Part shown: positions 1 to 7,410 of the stretch, piece by piece
Layout of the letters: each line of letters begins with the position of its first letter
Position numbering within the stretch: position 1 is the stretch's first letter
NCBI RefSeq assembly: GCF_000024865.1
Contig: NC_013595.1
Span: 8,556,001 to 8,620,000 of the forward strand
Source of the DNA: Streptosporangium roseum DSM 43021
GTDB taxonomy: Bacteria; Actinomycetota; Actinomycetes; Streptosporangiales; Streptosporangiaceae
Direction: 5' to 3'
Length of the DNA stretch: 64,000 bases
The notes under the pieces: model-generated
What the model saw: the letters and a program-made list of their open reading frames with translations, nothing else
The model's database searches: none
Told to the model about the DNA's origin: nothing
Program-made: the position numbers and the translations under genes

Positions 1-20
1 CGGGCCCGGCCCCGGGGGCC

Positions 21-1166
21 GTGCCGCCCTCGATGCAGGCCGCGCTCGGCGGGCTGGAACAGGCCGACCGCGAAAGACGGCCCCGGCCCGGCTGGGGCCT
101 GCGCGGCAAGGTCACCATGGTCGCGGCTTTCACGACGCTGGCCATCACCTCGATCGGCACCGGTGTCGTCGCGATGCTGCTCGCCCCCGGCGGCGATCCC
201 CCCGCCGCGGGGGACGCGGCCGGGACGGAACCGGGCACGGTCGTCGTCCAGGCCCCGTCCGGGCAGGAGGACGCGTTCGCCAGGAACCTCGTGGCCAAGG
301 CCGTCCAGCGGACGGGCTACCGGTTCGAGATCCGGCTGAGCGACGCCCCCGCCGAGACCGCACCCGTCGCGGAGCCGGCCGTGGTCCTCGTGGAGATCCC
401 TCCCGCGGATCCCGCCCTCTCGGGTCCCCTGCCGACGCGGCCGGTGAACCCGCTGGCGGCGCAGGGGTTCTCCGAGGTCGCCACCATCCCGGTCCCGGAC
501 CGGGACGTCCTGGTCTACGACGCCGGTCTGATCAAGCCGGAGAAGTTGACGGCGGCCTTCGCGCACCAGGACGAGGAGATCCGGATCTCGGTGCCGGATA
601 CCTCCCAGGAGGGGCCCTCCCGGAAGCGGCCTGAGCAGATCCTGCGGCAGCGCCATCCCTGGCTGCATCTGGAGACCGTCCCGGCGCTCGACCCGCTGCG
701 CGCTCTCCGGGACAAGGCGGTGCAGGCCGCCATCGTGCCCCGCGAGACCGCCCGCGACAGCGGTTATCCCCGATCGGAGGCGCTCGCCGGGCTGCCGGGC
801 CGCTCGCTGCTCATCCTGTGCAACCAGGCCGGTGGCCGCGCGCTGCGCGACGCGCTGGACACGGTCGCCCGGTCCATCGACCCCGGCAGGCTGGCATCGG
901 AGGACTTCGACTCCCCGGTGACGGCGGCTGCCCGGCTGGTCGAGTCGGCCCTGCCTTCACCGTCCGGCGCCGTCCCCCGTGCCGGGGACCTGGAGAGCGA
1001 CTGGAGGCAGGACCCCTTCTGGCCCGCCCTCTCCCTGATCGCCGTCGGGGGCGCCGCCGGATTCCTGGCCCTCCTGCTGGCGATACGGCTGCCGACCAGG
1101 ATCGAGCCGCACCCGCACCCGCACCCGCCGCACCCGCCGTCCGCGCCGGCCTCGCCCGGCTCCTGA
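21..1166 (+). CDS. Membrane-anchored protein of unknown function, start uncertain
   Basis: The product has 381 residues from the GTG at 21. The frame is open to the left window edge, so the true start may lie outside. A hydrophobic segment at about residues 30-52 and a second at about 335-356 frame a roughly 280-residue domain rich in Ala, Asp and Pro that probably lies outside the cell. The tail is a short His/Pro-rich stretch (alternating HP). I recognise no family. The 'VVVQAPSGQEDAF' opening of the middle domain vaguely resembles periplasmic-binding folds, but this is weak. It is followed by a strong hairpin that it shares as terminator with the convergent tRNA-Lys. Confidence 0.7.
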   Translation: MPPSMQAALGGLEQADRERRPRPGWGLRGKVTMVAAFTTLAITSIGTGVVAMLLAPGGDPPAAGDAAGTEPGTVVVQAPSGQEDAFARNLVAKAVQRTGYRFEIRLSDAPAETAPVAEPAVVLVEIPPADPALSGPLPTRPVNPLAAQGFSEVATIPVPDRDVLVYDAGLIKPEKLTAAFAHQDEEIRISVPDTSQEGPSRKRPEQILRQRHPWLHLETVPALDPLRALRDKAVQAAIVPRETARDSGYPRSEALAGLPGRSLLILCNQAGGRALRDALDTVARSIDPGRLASEDFDSPVTAAARLVESALPSPSGAVPRAGDLESDWRQDPFWPALSLIAVGGAAGFLALLLAIRLPTRIEPHPHPHPPHPPSAPASPGS

Positions 1167-1185
1167 GCACGCGGCTCGTCCAACG

Positions 1186-1224
1186 GAGAGAGCCCAGGTC
1201 GGCTATGCCGACCTGGGCTCTCTC
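1186..1224. terminator. Perfect 18-bp inverted repeat, bidirectional terminator
   Basis: Arms 1186-1203 and 1207-1224 are perfect reverse complements around a TAT loop. The hairpin lies directly behind the CCA end of the tRNA-Lys gene on the minus strand and 19 bases behind the stop of the plus-strand membrane protein, so it probably ends both transcripts. Confidence 0.85.
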
Positions 1225-1226
1225 GC

Positions 1227-1303
1227 TGGTGCGCCGCCAGGGACTCGAACCCCGGACCCGCTGATTAAGAGTCAGCTGCTCTAACCAACTGAGCTAGCGG
1301 CGC
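1227..1303 (-). tRNA. tRNA-Lys (anticodon CTT), CCA encoded
   Basis: Read on the minus strand, the acceptor stem GCGCCGC (from 1303) pairs with GCGGCGC, followed by discriminator A and an encoded CCA at 1229-1227. The D arm (GCTCAGTTGGTTAGAGC), the anticodon loop with CTT inside the CTGAC/.../TCAG stem, and the T arm with GGTTCGAGTCC are all present. The length is 77 nt with CCA. Confidence 0.97.
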
Positions 1304-1404
1304 GTGAAGCTCTTGAAGGATAGCGCACTTTCCGGAGGGCTTCGAAACGGATAATGACAAGCCGCTAGGGTAGAACAACATTCGGTCCTGTACTGGGAGT
1401 GCAC

Positions 1405-2256
1405 ATGTGGTTCGCCTCGCCCGCCGACGTCCGGGAGCGGCTCAGCGCCGTGGACTACCTCGCCGACGACTCCATCGCGACCTCGGTCTTCCTGGCCGGC
1501 GCGCTGGGCAAGCCACTGCTCGCCGAGGGCCCGGCGGGGGTGGGCAAGACCCAGCTCGCCAAGGCCGTGGCGGCCGCGACCGGGGCCTCGCTCATCCGGC
1601 TGCAGTGCTACGAGGGGCTCGACGAGGCCAGGGCGCTGTACGAGTGGAACTACAAGAAGCAGCTCCTGCGGATCCAGGCCGGGACGGGCCAGGACTGGGA
1701 CGCCACCCACGACGACATCTTCACCGAGGAGTTCCTGCTCGAAAGGCCCCTGCTGCGGGCGATCAGGTCCGAGACCCCGGCGGTCCTGCTGATCGACGAG
1801 ACCGACAAGGCCGACGTCGAGGTGGAGGGACTGCTGCTGGAGATCCTCTCCGACTACCAGGTCACGATCCCCGAGCTCGGCACGATCGCGGCCGTGCGCA
1901 GGCCGTACGTGGTGCTGACCTCCAACGCGACCCGCGAGCTGTCCGAGGCGCTCAAGCGGCGCTGCCTCTACCTGCACCTGGAGTATCCGACGCCGGAGCG
2001 CGAGCGCGACATCGTGCTGGCGCAGGTGCCCGCGATCGAGGCGGGCCTGGCCGAGCAGCTCGCCCGTACGGTCGCCACGATGCGCACCCTGGAGCTGAAG
2101 AAGGCACCCTCGATCGCCGAGACCGTCGACTGGGCCAACACGCTGCTCGCGCTGGGCCGTACCGAGCTGGACGGGGCGACGGTCGGCGCCACCCTCGGGG
2201 TCGTGCTCAAGCACGCCTCCGACCAGACCCGTGCACGCAAGGAACTGGCGCTGTGA
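1405..2256 (+). CDS. MoxR-family AAA+ ATPase
   Basis: A 283-residue AAA+ protein of the MoxR/CoxD type. Walker A is GPAGVGKTQ near residue 42, Walker B is LLIDETDKAD near 130, and sensor 1 is VVLTSNATRELSEALKRRC. The family acts as a chaperone-like ATPase with VWA-domain partners in metalloenzyme or complex maturation. I chose ATG 1405 over GTG 1399 because GGGAG (1395-1399) then sits 5 bases upstream. The VWA gene follows 64 bases downstream, so the two probably form one operon. Confidence 0.92.
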   Translation: MWFASPADVRERLSAVDYLADDSIATSVFLAGALGKPLLAEGPAGVGKTQLAKAVAAATGASLIRLQCYEGLDEARALYEWNYKKQLLRIQAGTGQDWDATHDDIFTEEFLLERPLLRAIRSETPAVLLIDETDKADVEVEGLLLEILSDYQVTIPELGTIAAVRRPYVVLTSNATRELSEALKRRCLYLHLEYPTPERERDIVLAQVPAIEAGLAEQLARTVATMRTLELKKAPSIAETVDWANTLLALGRTELDGATVGATLGVVLKHASDQTRARKELAL

Positions 2257-2320
2257 GCGGCCGGACCCGGGGACCGGGAGGCCCTGTGAGCGGACAGACC
2301 GGGGAGACGGGGGGCGGGAG

Positions 2321-3691
2321 GTGAGCCTGCTCGACCGGCATGTCGGCTTCGTACACGCCCTGCGTGAGGCTGGGCTGCCGGTCTCGCTGGCCGAGGGGCT
2401 GGACGCGGCGCGGGCGCTGCAGGTGATCGATCTGGCCGAGCGGGAGTCGCTGCGCGCCGCCTACGCCTCGACCCTGGTCAAGCGGCCCTCGCACCGGCCG
2501 GGTTTCGACACGCTCTTCGACCTGTGGTTCCCCGCGTCGACCACCGGCCTGTACGCCCCGCGCCCCGAGGACGGCCCGGACGCCGCCGGACCGGACCTGG
2601 CGACCGCGGCAGTCCCCGAGCTGCGGGACCGGCTGGCCGAGCTGCTGCTGGGCGCCGACGGGATGAACGAGTTCGCCCGAGCCATGGTGGAGCGCTTCGG
2701 CCGCCAGCCCGCGGGCCCCGGCCGGCAGAACTGGTTCTCCTACTCGGTGCTGCGGGCGCTGTCCCCCGAGACGCTCATGGCACGGCTGCTCGCCGAGGTG
2801 CTGGGCGGCCAGGAGCGCGGCGGCCTGGCGGAGAAGGTGGCCCGGCAGCGGATCGGCGAGAACACCAGGCGCTTCGAGGACGCCGTCTCCACCGACGTGC
2901 GCCGCCGGATCGCCGAGGACTCCGGGATCGAGCGGATCGCGCGCTCCGCCGTACGGCCGCCGCTGGAGCAGCTCGACTTCCTCAGGGTGACGAAGGCCGA
3001 CCTGGCCAGGCTGCGCCGCGAGGTCCAGCCCCTCGCCCGCCGCCTGGCCGCCCGGCTGACCGTCAAGCACCGGCTCGGCCAGCGGGGACGCCTGGACTTC
3101 CGCCGGACCGTACGGGCCTCGCTGTCCAGCGGCGGGGTGCCGCTGACCACCTTCAACAAGCCACGCCGCCCGCACAAACCCGAGCTGGTCATCCTCTGCG
3201 ACACCAGCGATTCGGTCGCCTCCTTCGCCCACTTCACGCTGCTGCTGACCTACGCGCTGCGTGAGCAGTTCACCAAGGTCCGCGCGTTCGGCTTCGTGGA
3301 CACCGTGGACGAGATCACCCGGTTCTTCGTCCCCGGCGCCGACGTGGCGGAGGCGATGACCCGGCTGGCCAAGGAGGCCGACATGGTGCGGTTCGGCCGG
3401 ACCAACTACGGCAACGCGCTCGAACGGTTCGCCGAACGGTACGGCGACGCCATCGGGCCGAAGACGTCCCTGCTGATCCTGGGCGACGCCAGGTCCAACT
3501 ACCAGCCGCCCGCGCTGGAGACGCTGAGACGCCTGAGCCGGGAGGCCCGGCACGCCTACTGGCTCAATCCGGAGCCGGTGAGCCAGTGGGACACCGGCGA
3601 CTCGGTGGCCACGGCGTACGGGCAGGTCGTCCCGATGTACGAATGCCGCAACGTCGTCCAGCTCGCCGCCTTCATCGAGGAGCTGGCCTGA
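2321..3691 (+). CDS. VWA-domain protein of the CoxE family
   Basis: A 456-residue protein. The C-terminal third carries the von Willebrand A metal site: DTSDS (DxSxS) in 'LVILCDTSDSVASF', a conserved Thr/Asn in 'RTNYGNAL', and an Asp in 'LLILGDARSNY'. It partners MoxR ATPases. In CO dehydrogenase clusters the pair inserts or matures the metal centre, but no such oxidoreductase is visible here, so the client is unknown. GTG 2321 is the first start after the MoxR stop that keeps the family N-terminus; the purine-rich run before it gives no clear spacing, so the exact start is uncertain. Confidence 0.88.
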   Translation: MSLLDRHVGFVHALREAGLPVSLAEGLDAARALQVIDLAERESLRAAYASTLVKRPSHRPGFDTLFDLWFPASTTGLYAPRPEDGPDAAGPDLATAAVPELRDRLAELLLGADGMNEFARAMVERFGRQPAGPGRQNWFSYSVLRALSPETLMARLLAEVLGGQERGGLAEKVARQRIGENTRRFEDAVSTDVRRRIAEDSGIERIARSAVRPPLEQLDFLRVTKADLARLRREVQPLARRLAARLTVKHRLGQRGRLDFRRTVRASLSSGGVPLTTFNKPRRPHKPELVILCDTSDSVASFAHFTLLLTYALREQFTKVRAFGFVDTVDEITRFFVPGADVAEAMTRLAKEADMVRFGRTNYGNALERFAERYGDAIGPKTSLLILGDARSNYQPPALETLRRLSREARHAYWLNPEPVSQWDTGDSVATAYGQVVPMYECRNVVQLAAFIEELA

Positions 3692-3813
3692 CGCCGAAGC
3701 ACGAGGTGTCCTCCGGCGCCCGACCCGGCGCGATGTCTTTCGGACAAGTCCTGCTGCCGCCAAAAGGGCAGCCGCCTCCGCTGGGGCCATGAAGTTCGAC
3801 GACGCCCTGGGCG

Positions 3814-3960
3814 GTGCCTCCGATTCAGGCGGTCGACGCCTGCGTGATCGCGCTTGCCGATCGTTTCGATCTGCGGGAGCTCGCGCCCCTGGACCAGCGC
3901 GACCGCAACGACACCTCAGATCAACGAGTGCGACCGGGGGGCAGGCCATGCGCTCCTCAC
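3814..3960 (+). pseudogene. Decayed C-terminal fragment of a PIN-domain (VapC-like) gene
   Basis: The frame from 3814 reads 'VDACVIALADRFDLREL' then 'APLDQRD', which matches the end of VapC-type PIN RNases (DA.vvALAErl...i.TlDrRdF). No N-terminal PIN half with its first acidic residues and no antitoxin gene precede it. The following 'VRPG' stretch resembles the usual RPRH tail but is scrambled. The rest of the 3692-4068 gap shows nothing else convincing. Confidence 0.45.
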
Positions 3961-4068
3961 ACGCCCGCAACCAGCGAGTTTCGGCCTCAAACGAATAGCG
4001 TTGACGCCTCGGCGACGCCGAAATAACTTTACCCGGGACACCACGGACAAAGAGCCGAAAGAACTTTT

Positions 4069-4488
4069 ATGAAACTGACGCGGATCAAGTCGGCAGCTGC
4101 CATCGGCAGCCTGGCAACGGCGCTCTTCCTAGCACCGTCGACGCCAGCACAGGCAGCCGCCAGTTGCACCAACGGCACCCAGACAGACATTGGCTACACC
4201 ATTCTTTCCGGCGGATACATCAAAGGTTCGGCCAGCTACACAAGCTGCCCGGATCGACCGATATCCCGGGCCGAGATTTGGATACGCAGAAACGGTGGCC
4301 GGCTGTTTGCCACAGAGGTTGAAATCAAGGGCATCGCTACACCATCGAGTCGGTCCTTTTCGCCTAAGGATCGTATTTGCCAAAACCCGAGGATCACGAG
4401 CAGATACGACACTTTTGTGGTCTTCTACCATTCAGACGGCGGAAAGACGGAGTTGCGCTCGAACTCGATCACCGTTCCGTGCGAGTAG
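4069..4488 (+). CDS. Small secreted protein, DIGYTI/YIKGS family copy 1
   Basis: A 139-residue protein with a classic signal peptide (residues 1-30, cleavage probably after the AQAAA stretch). The mature part starts with a Cys and contains 'DIGYTILSGGYIKGSASY', four cysteines, and ends in PCE. It shares the first 40 mature residues closely with the genes at 4812 and 5384, forming a tandem family. It lies in DNA of lower GC than its surroundings. I recognise no described domain; the even spacing of Cys and beta-type residues suggests a small disulfide-bonded beta fold (inference). Confidence 0.8.
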   Translation: MKLTRIKSAAAIGSLATALFLAPSTPAQAAASCTNGTQTDIGYTILSGGYIKGSASYTSCPDRPISRAEIWIRRNGGRLFATEVEIKGIATPSSRSFSPKDRICQNPRITSRYDTFVVFYHSDGGKTELRSNSITVPCE

Positions 4489-4639
4489 CTTCCCCGAAAC
4501 CTGAGTCACGTCCATACCTCCGATTAGCGGAGGAACGTAATTCCATGAGGTGCAACGGGGCCCCCTTTGAGGGCACCAGCCGTACCGTTCCCACCATGAA
4601 ATATCGCCTGGAGCGACCCAGCACCAGACCAGTGCCTGC

Positions 4640-4750
4640 CTGATCCGGACGGCTGGGTGTGCCGAGAGTCTTACACCCGCATTACTGCGTATCGGAACGG
4701 CACAAGGGTGCCGAAAAGAATCGGAACAACGCGACGGCTGAAGCGTGCCG
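4640..4750 (+). pseudogene. Decayed fourth copy of the DIGYTI/YIKGS family
   Basis: Between copies 1 and 2 the frame through 4660 reads 'CRESYTRITAYRNGTRV', against 'CYEFYTRISAYKNGTRV' in the C-terminus of the gene at 5384. The DNA matches along about 60 bases. The upstream half carries stops and no signal peptide, so this is a broken copy. The rest of the 4489-4811 gap shows nothing recognisable. Confidence 0.6.
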
Positions 4751-4811
4751 GGAAACCCACATTGCAACAGCCACGTTACACGAGGTTTCGCAAATCAGGG
4801 AAGGATTATCT

Positions 4812-5255
4812 GTGCGGAAGACTGTTGCTCACCTAGGCGTACTTGCCATTTCGCTCGGGATTGCGATCGTAGGGCAGGTCCAGCCGGCCAGTGCGGCCAT
4901 CAACTGCAGTAGCGGCACCAAGATGGACATCGGGTACACAATCAAGGACGGCGCATACATCAAGGGGTCGGCGAGCTACACCAGCTGCCCTAACCGCGCG
5001 ATCCAGTCAGCCGAAATTGTGCTCCAGACAAAGGTTGCGATTGGCGGCTGGAGTGACGTCAGTCAAACTCGTGTCACGATATCAGGGATCGTCACGCCTT
5101 CTCAGAAGTCGTACTCTTTCAAGGATCTTCCTTGCAGGGCGGACACCATGATGGATTGGCGGGATTGGCGTGCGAAGGCCGTCTGGAAGCACACCTCGGG
5201 CACTACTACTAAGTACTCGAATGTATTGCGGACAGTAGCGGACTGCCGGCCATAA
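4812..5255 (+). CDS. Small secreted protein, DIGYTI/YIKGS family copy 2
   Basis: 147 residues from GTG 4812, which is preceded by GGGAAGGA at good spacing. A longer upstream frame exists but would bury the signal peptide and overlaps the decayed copy. The signal peptide ends near 'VQPASAA'. The mature protein begins INC and contains 'MDIGYTIKDGAYIKGSASY' plus conserved cysteines in 'TSCPNRA' and near the end (DCRP). It is closest to copy 1 (shared 'GSASYTSCP.R.I..AEI' pattern). Function unknown. Confidence 0.8.
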   Translation: MRKTVAHLGVLAISLGIAIVGQVQPASAAINCSSGTKMDIGYTIKDGAYIKGSASYTSCPNRAIQSAEIVLQTKVAIGGWSDVSQTRVTISGIVTPSQKSYSFKDLPCRADTMMDWRDWRAKAVWKHTSGTTTKYSNVLRTVADCRP

Positions 5256-5383
5256 GAGCTGAAGGAGCTGGGACCGAGCTGAATCTGGTCAGCCTTGTCC
5301 CAGCGACGAACGCTCACGGCGCCGGCGCGGCAAGGTGCCGAGACGCGACCGCCAACACCCTTTCAGTTATAGGAGAGCAGCAA

Positions 5384-5791
5384 GTGAAACCCCTCAAGAA
5401 GATTGCGGCAGTTATTGGTGCGGCGGGAATTGTAGCCGGCGGCGTCCTGGTCGCCGCCCCGGCACAAGCCGCAGGTTCCGTCATCGACATTGGCTACACC
5501 ATCGTCGATGGGCGGTACATCAAGGGGTCAGGCAGCATGACGAACAACGGCGACTATACCAACGTATGTGTGGTGATCATGGGGAAAAAGAACTCGAGCG
5601 GCTACTCGGACTACACCATGGCTTGTCGCACCAACCGGGGCTCCGTGTCGTGGAGCGCTCCGGATGTGTTCGCCGGGAACTTGGAGGCACGTGCCTGCTA
5701 TGAGTTCTACACTCGGATTAGCGCTTACAAGAATGGCACTCGCGTGGCCAACAAGAACTCGAATCACGTCAAGGTAGGCACCTGCGGGTAG
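5384..5791 (+). CDS. Small secreted protein, DIGYTI/YIKGS family copy 3
   Basis: 135 residues from GTG 5384 with AGGAGAG upstream. A clear signal peptide (KK, then a hydrophobic run ending AAPAQAA) precedes 'VIDIGYTIVDGRYIKGSGS'. After that motif it diverges from copies 1 and 2 but keeps cysteines at similar places and ends GTCG. It is the relative of the decayed copy at 4640. Function unknown; the array suggests repeated duplication. Confidence 0.8.
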   Translation: MKPLKKIAAVIGAAGIVAGGVLVAAPAQAAGSVIDIGYTIVDGRYIKGSGSMTNNGDYTNVCVVIMGKKNSSGYSDYTMACRTNRGSVSWSAPDVFAGNLEARACYEFYTRISAYKNGTRVANKNSNHVKVGTCG

Positions 5792-5846
5792 ATTCAGTGG
5801 TTGTGGGCGGCTAGCGGAACCTCGTTGGTCGCCCTCACTGCTTGGC

Positions 5847-6029
5847 CGGAGCGCTGGCGATGAGCGTGGCCGCTGCGCAGCGTCGCTCGATCCGTACCTC
5901 ACGGAGATGATCGTCGACCACGCCCTGCGACCGGGCTACGACCACACGAGCGAGTTCGGCTACGGCCTGGCCCTCATTCTGGATGCGCTCGAAGCTCGCC
6001 GGAGGCAGAGCCCCGACACCGCCACGTGA
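5847..6029 (+). pseudogene. C-terminal fragment of a TetR/AcrR regulator
   Basis: The plus frame ending at TGA 6027-6029 reads 'LDPYLTEMIVDHALRPGYD' and then 'FGYGLALILDALEARRR'. This matches the last helices of TetR regulators with a TetR_C-type domain (DPYL...HaL.PGYDf..eFefGLdlilDGLEa). No HTH half precedes it; the upstream sequence shows no start or DNA-binding domain. The 5792-6108 gap holds nothing else I can name. Confidence 0.45.
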
Positions 6030-6108
6030 GACACACCTCGCCTCTGCTGAGGACCGGCCGTCGTGGAACGGCCCGCACTGCTCAAAGAGCTTCGCTCGAT
6101 TGCGACAG

Positions 6109-6315
6109 TCAGGTCGGCCGGTCGAAGTCGCCGGCCTTGACGCCGCCGAGGAAGGAGCGCCATTCGGCGGGGGTGAAGAGCAGCTTGGGGCCGTCAGGGT
6201 CCTTGCTGTCACGGACCGCGACCACGCCCGGCAGGTTGTCGGCAACCTCGACGCACTGACCGCCGTTGTCCGAAGAACGTGACGACTTCCGCCACACAGC
6301 GGCGCTCAAATCCAT
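6109..6315 (-). CDS. DUF397 protein
   Basis: A 68-residue DUF397 protein with the usual 'WRKSSRSSDNGGQCVEVA' opening, a 'VAVRDSKDPDGP' core and 'PAEWRSFLGGVK' end. In actinomycetes these small proteins are encoded next to DUF5753-type XRE regulators and act with them, often in development or secondary metabolism. Its ATG overlaps the end of the DUF5753 gene by 10 bases, so the two are translationally coupled. It sits second in a minus-strand pair. Confidence 0.92.
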   Translation of the reverse strand: MDLSAAVWRKSSRSSDNGGQCVEVADNLPGVVAVRDSKDPDGPKLLFTPAEWRSFLGGVKAGDFDRPT

Positions 6316-6974
6316 TCCCGTCTCACTTCCTCGATCATTTTGAGGGACATGTGATCAGGGTAAGCCCATCGGCGTATCGCTTCATAGCGGTTCCATATCG
6401 AGGTCACGCAGATGGGGTCGGTCGTAACCTGTCCCTGTACCGGAGAATCCGCGTGGATGATGTCTGGCTGCCCGTTCGGAAGCTCCGCGATCATAAAAGG
6501 CCCGGCCAGCCCAGACATGCACTCCGAATCGACGACCTGAATGGAGACGGCGGGCCGTTGAGCGACCTCCAATAAGTAGCCGAGCTGTTCACGCATCACC
6601 TCCGAGCCATTGACCCGGCGGTGCAGGACGCCTTCGTCGATGAGGACCAGGAGCAGAGGAGGATCGTCCTTGTCGAGGATCTGGCCACGCCGCATGCGAG
6701 CCTGAACACGCTCTTCAACCTCATCAGGAGTAGCTCGGGGGCCGTGGGTGAAAAGGTGGCGGGCGTAGGACTCGGTCTGCAGAAGACCTGGGACGAGTAG
6801 CGGGTCCCAGGAGCGCAGGACCAGGGCGGTGGGCTCGATCTCCTCGGCCCATAAAAAGAGAAAAACAGACTTTCCGTTCCGACGGGAATACCGGAGACCG
6901 GTTTCGACAAACCGGCACCTGACATCAGCTGCCATCCCCCGGCCCGCCGGTCCGGCCATTGCCCCACCTGCCAC
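6306..6974 (-). CDS. DUF5753 regulator lacking its HTH domain (truncated)
   Basis: Up to 222 residues. The DUF5753 effector domain is intact from 'LRSWDPLLVPGLLQTESYAR' to the C-terminus (R.WAYP, MIEEVRREWI). The roughly 80-residue XRE HTH that normally precedes it is absent; instead there is a short basic stretch without similarity, in locally A/T-richer sequence around 6850-6880. This is either a 5'-truncated gene or a protein acting without its own DNA-binding domain. The start is uncertain (GTG 6974, ATG 6959 or ATG 6935). DUF397 follows. Confidence 0.65.
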   Translation of the reverse strand: MAGGAMAGPAGRGMAADVRCRFVETGLRYSRRNGKSVFLFLWAEEIEPTALVLRSWDPLLVPGLLQTESYARHLFTHGPRATPDEVEERVQARMRRGQILDKDDPPLLLVLIDEGVLHRRVNGSEVMREQLGYLLEVAQRPAVSIQVVDSECMSGLAGPFMIAELPNGQPDIIHADSPVQGQVTTDPICVTSIWNRYEAIRRWAYPDHMSLKMIEEVRREWI

Positions 6975-7062
6975 AAGGGCAATCTAGGCACACGCCTTCT
7001 CTTTCCGTCAGGAAGGAAAAGAAAGCGCGAAGAGCTCCCTTCCGGCAGGAGACAAACGAGCG

Positions 7063-7410
7063 ATGCGCGATCAGGAAAACGGCCTTTCCCGTTCCGCCCG
7101 CGGCCGTCGGAAACCTCCGGATCCCACGACCGCGGAGCAGCAGGAGCGGTTCGTCCACCTGGTGCGGCTCGGCTGGGACCTGCGCACTCTGGGGGTTCGC
7201 ACCTCGCTGGTCCTGCCGGTGACCGGGCAGCTGATCCTGGAGGTCCACTCGGCGGCCGGGACCCTGGCCCGGATCACGGTCATCCGGCGTTACTGCGGCT
7301 GGGTGTTCACCTGGCGGCCGTGGTGGGCGCGCCTGTGGCGGCGGAGCGAATGGGTGCTGACGGAGGCCGACAACGCGGCCGACATCGTCATGGCCGAGGT
7401 GAACGGATGA
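7063..7410 (+). CDS. Small conserved actinobacterial protein, coupled to an RsbW-like ATPase
   Basis: 115 residues, Arg/Trp-rich, with a predicted beta-type centre ('LGVRTSLVLPVTGQLILEV') and a WRPWWARLWRR stretch. No signal peptide. The stop overlaps the start of the ATP-binding protein (ATGA at 7407-7410), so both are made from one message. I do not recognise a named domain. The pairing with a histidine-kinase-like ATPase suggests a role in a regulatory switch (inference). Confidence 0.75.
   Translation: MRDQENGLSRSARGRRKPPDPTTAEQQERFVHLVRLGWDLRTLGVRTSLVLPVTGQLILEVHSAAGTLARITVIRRYCGWVFTWRPWWARLWRRSEWVLTEADNAADIVMAEVNG

Noticed and set aside
4659..4811. Longer start for secreted copy 2
   Set aside because: It would put 51 residues before a normal signal peptide and overlaps the decayed copy; GTG 4812 has a good ribosome site.
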